DNA of 6,805 nt from JBBKWG01 sp037968835 (GTDB taxonomy: Bacteria > Pseudomonadota > Alphaproteobacteria > Rhodobacterales > Rhodobacteraceae), in NCBI GenBank assembly GCA_037968835.1, contig JBBKWG010000064.1:1-6805 (forward strand), read 5' to 3'. This document shows, one piece after another, positions 1-6,439 of the stretch. The stretch's first letter is position 1; every line of letters starts with the position of its first letter. A program made the position numbers and the translations under genes. The notes below the pieces were generated by a model that saw nothing but the letters and a program-made list of their open reading frames with translations, did not search any database and had not been told where the DNA came from.

Positions 1-1
1 G

Positions 2-277
2 GGCCGTCGCCGGCATGGATTCGGGCAGTATTTCATGGGGTCCGATCCGCTTTATTTCGCTGCCACCGCCGCATTCCGGGCGCTGGAGCCGCCCTATGTG
101 CTGGGCGGGCTGGCGATGCTTCAGGGCTACGTCGGGGCCTGGTGGCGCGGCGCGCGGCAACTCGACGATCCGGAATTGCGTGCTTTCATCCGCGCCTACC
201 AACGCCGCGCGCTTGTTGTCGGGAGGGCGCGGGCCGTGAGCGAGATCGAGGGCGCGCAGGTTGCGACGAGCGGGTAG
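2..277 (+). CDS. Family 2 glycosyltransferase, C-terminal fragment (5' end outside window)
   Basis: An open frame enters from the left edge (reading frame starting at base 2) and ends at TAG 275-277, leaving 91 visible residues. It begins with a GFGQYFMGSDPLY-like stretch, then a hydrophobic segment (PPYVLGGLAMLQGYVGAWW) and a charged tail containing DDPELRAFIRAYQ. This arrangement is typical of the C-terminus of membrane-associated GT2 enzymes in exopolysaccharide loci, where a conserved GSxPLY segment follows the catalytic domain and an R/Q-rich RxYQ helix closes the protein. The catalytic DxD and nucleotide-binding motifs lie outside the window, so donor and acceptor cannot be stated. GC over bases 1-240 is about 69% by hand count, far above the following cassette. 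It is co-oriented with the next gene but separated by 168 bases, so it is probably the end of an upstream transcription unit. Confidence 0.8.
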   Translation, partial: GRRRHGFGQYFMGSDPLYFAATAAFRALEPPYVLGGLAMLQGYVGAWWRGARQLDDPELRAFIRAYQRRALVVGRARAVSEIEGAQVATSG

Positions 278-284
278 GCATAGC

Positions 285-298
285 GTGTTTGGAAACAC
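285..298. repeat. 14-base inverted repeat (GTGTTT-GG-AAACAC)
   Basis: GTGTTTGGAAACAC has perfect 6-base arms around a central GG, eight bases after the stop codon of the upstream GT2 gene. As RNA it could form only a 4-5 bp stem with a small loop and no U-tract follows, so it is a poor intrinsic terminator. It could be an operator half-site pair or simply chance. The sequence shows symmetry only, not function. Confidence 0.35.
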
Positions 299-400
299 TT
301 GGTTCCGTCCCTCGACATTGTGTCTCCTAACGAATGTTTGGGGTACTTTTTCGCTCCGAAGGGCACCTACGATGGCGTTCCGTTCCTTAAATGACTAAAC

Positions 401-429
401 TTGCTGAAAATCGTATGCAGCACCTTACC
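401..429 (+). promoter_or_regulatory. Weak candidate -35/-10 promoter for the cassette
   Basis: TTGCTG (401-406) and CTTACC (424-429) are separated by 17 bases, the usual sigma-70-type spacing. The -35 is a reasonable alphaproteobacterial TTG-type match; the -10 is poor. It would start transcription about 10 bases before the first cassette start codon, giving an almost leaderless message. That would fit the absence of a visible Shine-Dalgarno there, but the assignment is tentative. Confidence 0.18.
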
Positions 430-445
430 AGTATGAGTTTCCTCT

Positions 446-1498
446 ATGAAAGCTGACCCAGTCCGGTCGATTGATGCCCACAAGCGAAATGATAGCGATG
501 TGTCGGGGCATTCCACCGAACCCTCTTTGTCCGTCGTTATACCTTGTTACAACGAGGCTGAGGGTCTTGGTGAATTGCGGCGGCGTGTGGAAGCCGTCTG
601 CAAAGAAGTGGCTGGCGCGTCGTGGGAAGTTCTATTGATCGATGACGGTTCGCAGGACGTAACCCGGCAGATCATAAGGGATATCGTGAAGGGTTCCCCG
701 AATTTTGTGGGTATTTTTCTGTCGCGAAATCATGGGCACCAGTTGGCGCTAACCGCTGGCCTCACGCAGGCGCGCGGAAAGATGATCCTAATCATAGACG
801 CCGATTTGCAAGATCCGCCTGAATTACTGCCCCGAATGATGGCGATGATGGACCAGGGTCATGACGTCGTCTACGGCCAGCGCAGCAGCCGGAAAGGCGA
901 AACCGCGTTCAAACGCGGCACCGCGGCGCTGTTCTATCGTATTTTGAACCGACTGACGGACACCAACATTCCTGTAGATACGGGCGATTTCCGACTAATG
1001 AGCCGTCGCGCGCTTGATGTCCTTCTATCAATGCCCGAGCAGCACCGGTTCATTCGCGGGATGGTAAGTTGGATCGGGTTTTCGCAGGTGCCGCTGCTTT
1101 ACGACCGAGATGAGCGCTTCGCTGGCGAAACCAAGTATCCTCTGAGCAAAATGCTGACTCTGACAGTGGATGCGTTGACGAGTTTCTCAATCGTTCCGCT
1201 CAGATTGGCTACTTGGCTTGGGCTGTTTGTCGCCTCCCTAAGCGTGCCGCTTTTCATTTACATCTTCGGCAGTTGGATCACTGGACAGACCGTTTCGGGC
1301 TGGGCTTCAATGACGTTGATCGTGGTGATTCTGGGTTCCACACAGCTTATCGTCGTCGGTATTATCGGTGAGTATGTAGGCCGAATGTATATGCAGTCGA
1401 AGGCGCGCCCACTCTTCATTTTAGAAGAGGTTCTGCGCCACCCCGATCCGGAGGCGATCTATAGCGGGACGCCCGAGGTACTGGAGAAGCTGCAGTGA
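446..1498 (+). CDS. GtrB/DPM1-type polyprenyl-phosphate glycosyltransferase (GT2, membrane-anchored)
   Basis: This 350-residue protein is expected to transfer a sugar from a nucleotide donor to undecaprenyl phosphate on the cytoplasmic face of the inner membrane. The GT2 catalytic domain covers about residues 28-240. Visible motifs are VIPCYNE (31-37), DDGS (66-69), the DADLQDPPE metal/donor site (118-126), DTGDFRLMSR (178-187), the HRFIRGMVSWIGF acceptor-side motif (200-212) and GETKYPLSKM (227-236). Two membrane helices follow (about 255-277 and 288-310), then GEYVGR (308-313), the standard ending of the GtrB/ArnC/DPM1-like group. Length and motifs are complete. ATG 446 has no clear Shine-Dalgarno and precedes about 27 polar residues; an in-frame GTG at 500 is a possible alternative start. 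The TGA overlaps the GTG of the GtrA gene. The sugar cannot be predicted. Class is near certain; the GtrB role is inferred mainly from the neighbours. Confidence 0.93.
   Translation: MKADPVRSIDAHKRNDSDVSGHSTEPSLSVVIPCYNEAEGLGELRRRVEAVCKEVAGASWEVLLIDDGSQDVTRQIIRDIVKGSPNFVGIFLSRNHGHQLALTAGLTQARGKMILIIDADLQDPPELLPRMMAMMDQGHDVVYGQRSSRKGETAFKRGTAALFYRILNRLTDTNIPVDTGDFRLMSRRALDVLLSMPEQHRFIRGMVSWIGFSQVPLLYDRDERFAGETKYPLSKMLTLTVDALTSFSIVPLRLATWLGLFVASLSVPLFIYIFGSWITGQTVSGWASMTLIVVILGSTQLIVVGIIGEYVGRMYMQSKARPLFILEEVLRHPDPEAIYSGTPEVLEKLQ
1483..1486 (+). promoter_or_regulatory. Shine-Dalgarno GGAG for the GtrA gene
   Basis: GGAG lies 8 bases upstream of the GTG at 1495, inside the last codons of the preceding gene. 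It supports the GTG as the true start and indicates translation coupled to the upstream gene. Confidence 0.55.
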
Positions 1499-1881
1499 AA
1501 GCACCCCTAGGGCCGCCGCTGCGCGAGGTTGTCTCCTTTGCCCTGATCGGTGTCCTCAATACAGCACTTAGTCTGACTGTCATCTGGCTTGTCGCGCAGG
1601 CGGGGGGTGGTCCTTATCTTGCGAACGTTTGCGGGTATGCTTTGGGACTTGCCAACTCCTTTGCGATGAACCGAGCTTTCACGTTCAGGGACGCGCCGCA
1701 ATCCGCCGGTGCAGCTTGGCGCTTCATTGCCACTTTCGGGATGTCCTACGCTGTCAATCTGGGAGTTCTCACTCTCGGTCTTGCAATCGAGCCATCGCAC
1801 GCCTTTCTCTGGCAAGCTCTGGCAATGATCGCCTATACGGGAACTTTTTTCACGCTCAGCAAACGGTTCGTCTTCCGATGA
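1495..1881 (+). CDS. GtrA-family four-helix membrane protein (putative lipid-linked sugar flippase)
   Basis: This 128-residue protein has the length and pattern of the GtrA/DPMS3 family. There are four hydrophobic segments at about residues 12-34, 41-60, 75-97 and 103-122. The conserved NSFAMNRAFTF block (54-64) follows helix 2, and the protein ends in SKRFVFR, matching the family's K-x-x-F-V-F tail. GtrA proteins are thought to help move undecaprenyl-phosphate-sugar made by GtrB to the periplasmic side. GTG at 1495 is chosen because it overlaps the upstream TGA (GTGA), has GGAG 8 bases before it and gives the normal family N-terminus (a short polar stretch, then helix 1). The stop overlaps the ATG of the GT87 gene. 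Family membership is clear; direct flippase activity remains debated for the family. Confidence 0.92.
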   Translation: MKAPLGPPLREVVSFALIGVLNTALSLTVIWLVAQAGGGPYLANVCGYALGLANSFAMNRAFTFRDAPQSAGAAWRFIATFGMSYAVNLGVLTLGLAIEPSHAFLWQALAMIAYTGTFFTLSKRFVFR

Positions 1882-3089
1882 ACGGCGTATTAATTCCATA
1901 CATCCGACGGATCTGCGAGAATGATTGGGTTTTCCGGATCGTGTTGATTGCCGGATTCGTGCTGCCGCTTCTCTACATCCTCCGCACGGAGCTCATTCAC
2001 GACAATCCGCGCGACTTCCGCTATTTCTGGGCGGCAGGTCGCATCTGGGCCGAAGGCGGCAACCCGTATAGATCCGAGTTCAGCGAAATAGCCGGCGGAT
2101 TCTTCGGGATAGGCAGTTTGCATCGATGGCTATATTCGCCCCATACGTGGCTCTTCGTCCGACCGCTGGCGGCCTTTGACTTCAAAACTGCAAAGATCCT
2201 CTGGACGTTCGTGAATGCTGTTCTGCTGTATGTGGGAACCGCGCTAACCGTTGCAGCGGTTCTCGATTTCCGGCAGCGGTGGCATTGGCTGGCATATGCA
2301 GGTCTGCTGCTTTGCACGGTCGTATCGGTCGGTGCGACGATGACGATCTCGTTGGGGCAGTTCGCGGCGTTTTCCTATGTCGCGATCGCTGCATTTGCCT
2401 ATGCGGTGATGCGTGGAAGTTGGGTGGTCATGACCGTGGCCCTGATACTGCTGAGCATGAAGGCAAGCCTTGCCCTGCCCTTTGTCGCTTACGCTATTGC
2501 TGCGCCGCGCTGGCGACTATCCGTTTTGGCGGCTGGCGCGATGTCACTAGCCCTATCCTTGCCTGCTCTTGTCGGCGACCCAATCGGGGTGGTCGAAGGG
2601 TATCTCGATGGCTTAGGTGTCTATACCATCTACGGTGCCAATACGGCCGAGTCGGTCACTGGACTGCGCAACCTTATCTACCATCTGACTGGAGCGGACC
2701 TTTCCGGCATCCTGTTGTCGAGCGGCGCTGCTGTAATAGCGGCTGCTTTGGCACGTTGGGAATTGCGGCAGGACGGTCCGCATTCACCTATAGCGCTGAC
2801 GTTCTGCCTGTCGGTCATTATTTTTCTGGTTCCTATGCATCTTTATGACCTTATCCTTGTCTCCGTTCTGTTCGTCGGCTTCGCGCGCTGGCCGGTCGTT
2901 CTGATATTGGGTCTGGCGTTGGCCCTGTTGTTCCGGGTCAATCGTCTGTCGGATGTTCTAGGCGTCACGGATTACGATCCGATGTCCTTTGCCGGCAGCC
3001 AGCTTGCTTCGATCGTGCTGGGGTTACTTGTTGTTGTTTCTGCGGTTCGTTTGATCGGGCAACAACGGACAAACCAGGTAACGATATGA
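1878..3089 (+). CDS. GT87 (DUF2029) family polyprenyl-phosphate-sugar-dependent membrane glycosyltransferase
   Basis: This 403-residue protein is almost wholly hydrophobic, with roughly 9-11 predicted membrane helices. After helix 1 (about 19-35) comes a loop with the GT87 signature: D46-FRYFWAAGRIW, NPY (62-64) and RWLYSP (83-88). D46 is the likely catalytic or metal-binding aspartate by analogy with the family. Further conserved elements are GQ (160-161) in a helix hairpin, K195 before a LALPF helix and HLYD (321-324). GT87 enzymes are GT-C-fold proteins that use polyprenyl-phosphate-linked sugars on the outer face of the membrane, mannose in the best-known actinobacterial members. Here it would be the acceptor-specific third part of a GtrB-GtrA-Gtr set. 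ATG 1878 overlaps the upstream TGA (ATGA); the frame stays open back to an in-frame ATG at 1629, but that lies inside the GtrA gene and encodes a polar, unrelated N-terminus. No Shine-Dalgarno is visible, so reinitiation is likely. Sugar and acceptor are unknown. Confidence 0.85.
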   Translation: MNGVLIPYIRRICENDWVFRIVLIAGFVLPLLYILRTELIHDNPRDFRYFWAAGRIWAEGGNPYRSEFSEIAGGFFGIGSLHRWLYSPHTWLFVRPLAAFDFKTAKILWTFVNAVLLYVGTALTVAAVLDFRQRWHWLAYAGLLLCTVVSVGATMTISLGQFAAFSYVAIAAFAYAVMRGSWVVMTVALILLSMKASLALPFVAYAIAAPRWRLSVLAAGAMSLALSLPALVGDPIGVVEGYLDGLGVYTIYGANTAESVTGLRNLIYHLTGADLSGILLSSGAAVIAAALARWELRQDGPHSPIALTFCLSVIIFLVPMHLYDLILVSVLFVGFARWPVVLILGLALALLFRVNRLSDVLGVTDYDPMSFAGSQLASIVLGLLVVVSAVRLIGQQRTNQVTI

Positions 3090-4147
3090 ATTTGGAGCGC
3101 TTTTATCCGGTCACGGCGAAGCTGCGAAAAAGCGTGCTGGAACAGCGAAGCCTCGCCGAGGATTGCGTAGCGGTCGAAGAGGTTCACCCAGCCGAGACGC
3201 TGCCCTCGGATGGCGTTGTTATTTCAGAGCGTGACCGCAACAAGGTGACGGCGCCTCACTGGGCAACGACGCTTGAACGCGAATGGCAGCGCGTCGATGC
3301 GAGAGACGTGCATCATGCGGCGACCGAACGGTACATATTCGAGGACGTCCTTGCGACGCCGTATGGCTTTTACACCCGACGTGCAGGCCATCACCTGTCG
3401 GGAGGTCTGCGGCTGCCCGAGCTTCTGGGCGCGCCGATCCATCGGATCGAAAAGGGGTTTTATGGCGCGTCGTCAGTATGTCTGAAATATTTCGGCCATT
3501 GGCTTCGCGATGCACTGCCAATGAGTCTTCTGCGTCGCCCCGATGAAGCACTTTATCTACCCGTGCCGAAGTCCTGGCCCCATGCGGCCGCCTATGTCGA
3601 CCTGCTCGGCATCGACCGGCTGCCCCATGAATATGTTCATTTCGACCGCCTCGCATTTAGCCCGGATGTCGGCCAGAACTCCGATCAGCGCAAACGGGTG
3701 CGCCTGATCCACGATCTGGTTCAGACGCGCCTGCCAGCGCCGGAGGAACGCAAGGAAAATACCGGCCTGTATCTAGCGCGTGGAGAAACCGGAGTTATTC
3801 GCCGCCTGCTGAATGAAGATGCGCTGATCGATGCCCTCCTCGAGCGTGGCTTCGCCATGGCGCATTCGACCGATCCGTTACCCCAAATACTGCAAAAAGC
3901 GGCAGGTGTTTCCCAAGTTGTCTTCATAGAGGGCAGCCAATGGGCGCATGGCTATTTCGCAGCCAAGAGACGGGCTTTGTTCATCTCGCTTTGCCCCGCC
4001 GATCTCTTCAACAACGTCGTCGTCGAATACATGCCCGCCGTCGAAGGGCGTCTGGCGACTGTTGTGATGGACCGGGTCGAAAACGGATATGTCGTTGATG
4101 TCGATGGTGTACTGGACATACTCGATCGTGAAGGACACACATCATGA
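3086..4147 (+). CDS. GT61 (DUF563) family glycosyltransferase, first tandem copy
   Basis: This 353-residue soluble protein has no signal peptide or membrane helix. The GT61 hallmark YFGHWLRDALP is at 135-145. The C-terminal Rossmann-like part has LYLARG (228-233), RRLLNED (239-245, matching the family's R-x-x-x-NE element) and EGSQWAHGYFA (282-292), where typical GT61 proteins carry a G-A-G-x-x-N motif. GT61 enzymes add sugars such as xylose or other pentoses and hexoses in plant and bacterial glycans; the bacterial ones usually sit in capsule, LPS or EPS loci and their donors are rarely known. ATG 3086 overlaps the upstream TGA (ATGA), with AGG at 3076-3078 as a weak Shine-Dalgarno. It is a clear paralogue of the next gene, with motifs at identical residue positions through the central domain. 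Residues 1-80 are much less alike between the two. A capsule-biosynthesis glycosyltransferase is the safe call; the substrate is unknown. Confidence 0.83.
   Translation: MNLERFYPVTAKLRKSVLEQRSLAEDCVAVEEVHPAETLPSDGVVISERDRNKVTAPHWATTLEREWQRVDARDVHHAATERYIFEDVLATPYGFYTRRAGHHLSGGLRLPELLGAPIHRIEKGFYGASSVCLKYFGHWLRDALPMSLLRRPDEALYLPVPKSWPHAAAYVDLLGIDRLPHEYVHFDRLAFSPDVGQNSDQRKRVRLIHDLVQTRLPAPEERKENTGLYLARGETGVIRRLLNEDALIDALLERGFAMAHSTDPLPQILQKAAGVSQVVFIEGSQWAHGYFAAKRRALFISLCPADLFNNVVVEYMPAVEGRLATVVMDRVENGYVVDVDGVLDILDREGHTS
4131..4135 (+). promoter_or_regulatory. Shine-Dalgarno AAGGA for the second GT61 gene
   Basis: AAGGA lies 8 bases before ATG 4144, within the end of the first GT61 gene. It is the best ribosome binding site in the cassette and supports both the start at 4144 and coupled translation. 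Confidence 0.6.
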
Positions 4148-5202
4148 TTCCCGTCCGGTCTTATCCCCTGAACAGCTATTTGCTGCGGAGGCTCCGGCGC
4201 CCGCCCCGTTTCGACGCCGCCGCCAAAGTCATAGAAGAGGTTTATCCGGGGGAAATCGTTGCCACACCCCCGATCTATATGATGCCGGGAGACTTCGAGA
4301 AAATCACTGCCGTCCAGCATGAAACGACTGAAGAGATCGAGCGCATCCGAGTCGAGGGCCAGCCCCGCGAACAAGGCGCGACGCGCAGGTTGATCTATCG
4401 GGATGTGCTGGCGACCCCGCATGGCTTCTATCTGGCGAACTGCGGTTTACAACTTTCCGGAGGGATGCGGATTGGCGAACTGCTTCGCGCGAGGATTCAT
4501 CACGAGCCCAAGGGTTTCTATGCCACATCCCAATTCTCCTTGCGCTATTTCGGTCATTGGCTGCGTGAAGCCCTGCCGAGCACGTTGCTCAAGCGACCTG
4601 ACGAGGCGCTTTACCTGCCCATACCCAAGGCCTGGCGGCACGCGCAAAGCTATGCAGATGCGCTTGGAATCGATCGACTGTCGGCCGACTATGTGCATTT
4701 CGATGAAATGGTCTTCGCAGATGACCTTGGCCACAACAGCCATCAGCGCGCCAGGGTTCGTGAGATATATGACCGAATTCAGGCACTATGCGGAGAAAGC
4801 GGCGCACCGGGCCTCTATATCAGGCGAGGTGGCTCGGGTGCGCAGCGGATGCTTGTAAACGAGTCCGAAGTGATAGCCGCGCTCGAACGCCGGGGGTTCG
4901 CCGTGGTGTCGATTTCCGATTCTCTTGAGACCATCTGGAAGAAAGCCGGTGGAGTCCCTGTTGTCGTCTCGATGGAAGGCAGCCATCACAACCACGGTCT
5001 GTTCGCTGCCCGTCCGGGTGCGCTACACGTCACAATCAACCCCGCAGACAGGTTCAACACCGTCTTTGCTGATTCCGTCGCAGTTTTTGACGCAAGGCTG
5101 GGAACCGTCGTCGCGCCAAGAGCAGAGGGGGGGTATGTCGTTGATGTCGCCTCGGTTCTTGAATTGCTTGACCGATATGGGACGCCTTCCGTTAGGCTCT
5201 GA
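4144..5202 (+). CDS. GT61 (DUF563) family glycosyltransferase, second tandem copy
   Basis: This 352-residue soluble protein is paralogous to the preceding one. YFGHWLREALP is at 135-145, exactly the same residue numbers as in copy one. LYIRRGG (224-230), RMLVNESE (235-242) and MEGSHHNHGLFA (277-288) follow; the last again replaces the usual G-A-G-x-x-N element. Over residues about 83-213 a hand alignment of the two copies gives about 60% identity, with the N-terminal 80 and C-terminal 140 residues lower. Both end with a GYVVDV-x-x-VL-x-LLD/ILD element. At DNA level the shared blocks differ mostly at third codon positions, so the duplication is old. ATG 4144 overlaps the previous TGA (ATGA) and has AAGGA 8 bases upstream. 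The gene ends at TGA 5200-5202, overlapping the convergent GT4 gene by 11 bases. It probably adds a different sugar from copy one, but no substrate can be read from the sequence. Confidence 0.83.
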   Translation: MIPVRSYPLNSYLLRRLRRPPRFDAAAKVIEEVYPGEIVATPPIYMMPGDFEKITAVQHETTEEIERIRVEGQPREQGATRRLIYRDVLATPHGFYLANCGLQLSGGMRIGELLRARIHHEPKGFYATSQFSLRYFGHWLREALPSTLLKRPDEALYLPIPKAWRHAQSYADALGIDRLSADYVHFDEMVFADDLGHNSHQRARVREIYDRIQALCGESGAPGLYIRRGGSGAQRMLVNESEVIAALERRGFAVVSISDSLETIWKKAGGVPVVVSMEGSHHNHGLFAARPGALHVTINPADRFNTVFADSVAVFDARLGTVVAPRAEGGYVVDVASVLELLDRYGTPSVRL

Positions 5203-6439
5203 TCCCCGCGCTCTCGCCGCCATCGATCAGGGTGCCGATGCGACTGGCCTCGGTCGCGATGTCGAAGTCCTGTTCGACAATCGCGCGTCCGGCGATACCC
5301 ATGGCCGTTCGGGCGTCGGCATCCGACAGAAGCACGTTGATCGCATTCGCCAGCCCGTCCGTGTCGCCGGGCGGCACGAGACGCCCTGAAACACCGTCTT
5401 CGACCAGTTCGGGGATGCCCGCGATCCGTGTCGCGATGACGGCAATGCGGCTCGCCATCGCTTCCATCAGTACGACCGGCACGCCCTCGGCGAATGACGG
5501 CAGCACAAAAAGATCCGTGCGGCTCAGCGCCTCGGCGACCTCATCCTGGGTTTTCGCGCCTGCGAAGGTGACGATGTCGGTCACACCAAGTGCCTTGGCG
5601 CGCGCCTGAAGCGCTGCACGCTCAGGTCCGTCGCCGATCAGCGTAAGACGTACCTCGGGATGCGCCGCGCGCACGGTTGCGAGCGCCTCAAGCAGCACCG
5701 CGACACCCTTGACTGCGGCCAGCCGGCCGACGAACAGCAGATTTTTTCCCACAGCTCGATCTTCATCGCGGCCATAGAGCGCCGGTGTGACGCCGCAATG
5801 CACGATCCGCATTTTCGGCCAGTGGACGGGGTCGGCGAAAATCATCCCCTGACTGCGGCAGAAGTGACTGATGCAGGCGATGAAGCTGGCGCGGGCGATT
5901 TTCTCGTCGATCCGCCAGCGGTGCGGTTCGAAGAAGATTGCAGGACCGTGCAGAGTGAAGCTGAAGGGAATGTCGGCAAGAACGCTTGTCAGCATCGCGA
6001 CCGTGCAGCTTGAATTGGCAAAATGATTGTGAAGATGGCGGATGCCGGTGGCGCGCAGATGACGGGCCAGGACCATCGCCTCGATCAGGTAGAAACCCTG
6101 CCAGATCAGGGCGCGAAGTCCAGGAGGTCGCGTTGTCCAAGCGAGTCGGATGCCGCGTCCCAGGCTCCGGGGCCGGGACAGTGCCTGAGCGAACGCCGCC
6201 AAAAGCGTCGCCGGTTGTCTGGCTGCGCGGAGAATGTAGAAAGTGCGCCGGGCTTCCTCGGCTTCGGCCGGCCCGGCGGTCCCGGAGCCTCTGGCGCGCC
6301 GGACAGCGCATGTCTGAACGTCTCGTCCAGCGGCCCTGAGCGCGGCAACCTCGCGTAGAATGAAGGTGTGGGATAACGCAGGATACTCCCCTGTCAGATA
6401 GGCGACGGGGCTGGTCATGTCGGGAACTTTCGGGGGCAT
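5192..6439 (-). CDS. GT4 family glycosyltransferase, WcaL-like exopolysaccharide type
   Basis: This 415-residue GT-B enzyme lies on the opposite strand to the cassette. The N-terminal acceptor domain has PVAYLTGEYPALSHTFILRE (11-30), the standard opening of colanic-acid WcaL-like enzymes, then LHNHFAN (136-142) and SFTLHGPAIF (160-169). The C-terminal donor domain has LLFVGRLAAVKG (234-245), IGDGPER (268-274), the EX7E motif with E318 and E326 in SFAEGVPVVLMEAMA (315-329) and GIPELVEDGVSG (341-352). All key residues are present. Family members transfer a hexose from a nucleotide sugar to a lipid-linked oligosaccharide in the cytosol with retention. ATG 6439 is preferred; a GTG two codons upstream (6445) and an ATG at 6418 are alternatives, none with a strong Shine-Dalgarno. 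Sampled rows give 67-68% GC, like the left flank and unlike the cassette. The sugar is not predictable. Confidence 0.9.
   Translation of the reverse strand: MPPKVPDMTSPVAYLTGEYPALSHTFILREVAALRAAGRDVQTCAVRRARGSGTAGPAEAEEARRTFYILRAARQPATLLAAFAQALSRPRSLGRGIRLAWTTRPPGLRALIWQGFYLIEAMVLARHLRATGIRHLHNHFANSSCTVAMLTSVLADIPFSFTLHGPAIFFEPHRWRIDEKIARASFIACISHFCRSQGMIFADPVHWPKMRIVHCGVTPALYGRDEDRAVGKNLLFVGRLAAVKGVAVLLEALATVRAAHPEVRLTLIGDGPERAALQARAKALGVTDIVTFAGAKTQDEVAEALSRTDLFVLPSFAEGVPVVLMEAMASRIAVIATRIAGIPELVEDGVSGRLVPPGDTDGLANAINVLLSDADARTAMGIAGRAIVEQDFDIATEASRIGTLIDGGESAGIRA

Larger units (their letters stand above)
278..445. other. AT-richer intergenic spacer upstream of the five-gene cassette
   Basis: This 168-base gap carries no credible ORF. 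Its GC drops to about 48% over bases 301-420 by hand count, against 69% just to the left. It is the only place where a promoter for the tightly coupled downstream cassette could sit. No T-run terminator follows the upstream stop codon. The only clear symmetry is a short inverted repeat near its left end. Confidence 0.6.

Noticed and set aside
387..398. Possible CtrA-type TTAA-N7-TTAA box in TTAAATGACTAA
   Set aside because: The second half is CTAA with the wrong spacing, so it does not match the consensus.
1629..1877. An 83-codon N-terminal extension of the GT87 gene
   Set aside because: It lies entirely inside the GtrA gene in another frame and encodes a polar, Cys/Arg/Ser-rich stretch unlike the family. 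ATG 1878 gives the normal GT87 N-terminus and an ATGA overlap.
2279..2848. A 189-codon + strand frame inside the GT87 gene
   Set aside because: Its product is rich in Cys and Arg with no recognisable domain, and it is wholly contained in the GT87 frame with its clear membrane-protein pattern.
3952..4422. A 156-codon minus-strand frame across the GT61/GT61 junction
   Set aside because: It is antisense to two genes with clear GT61 motifs, and its product shows no family features.
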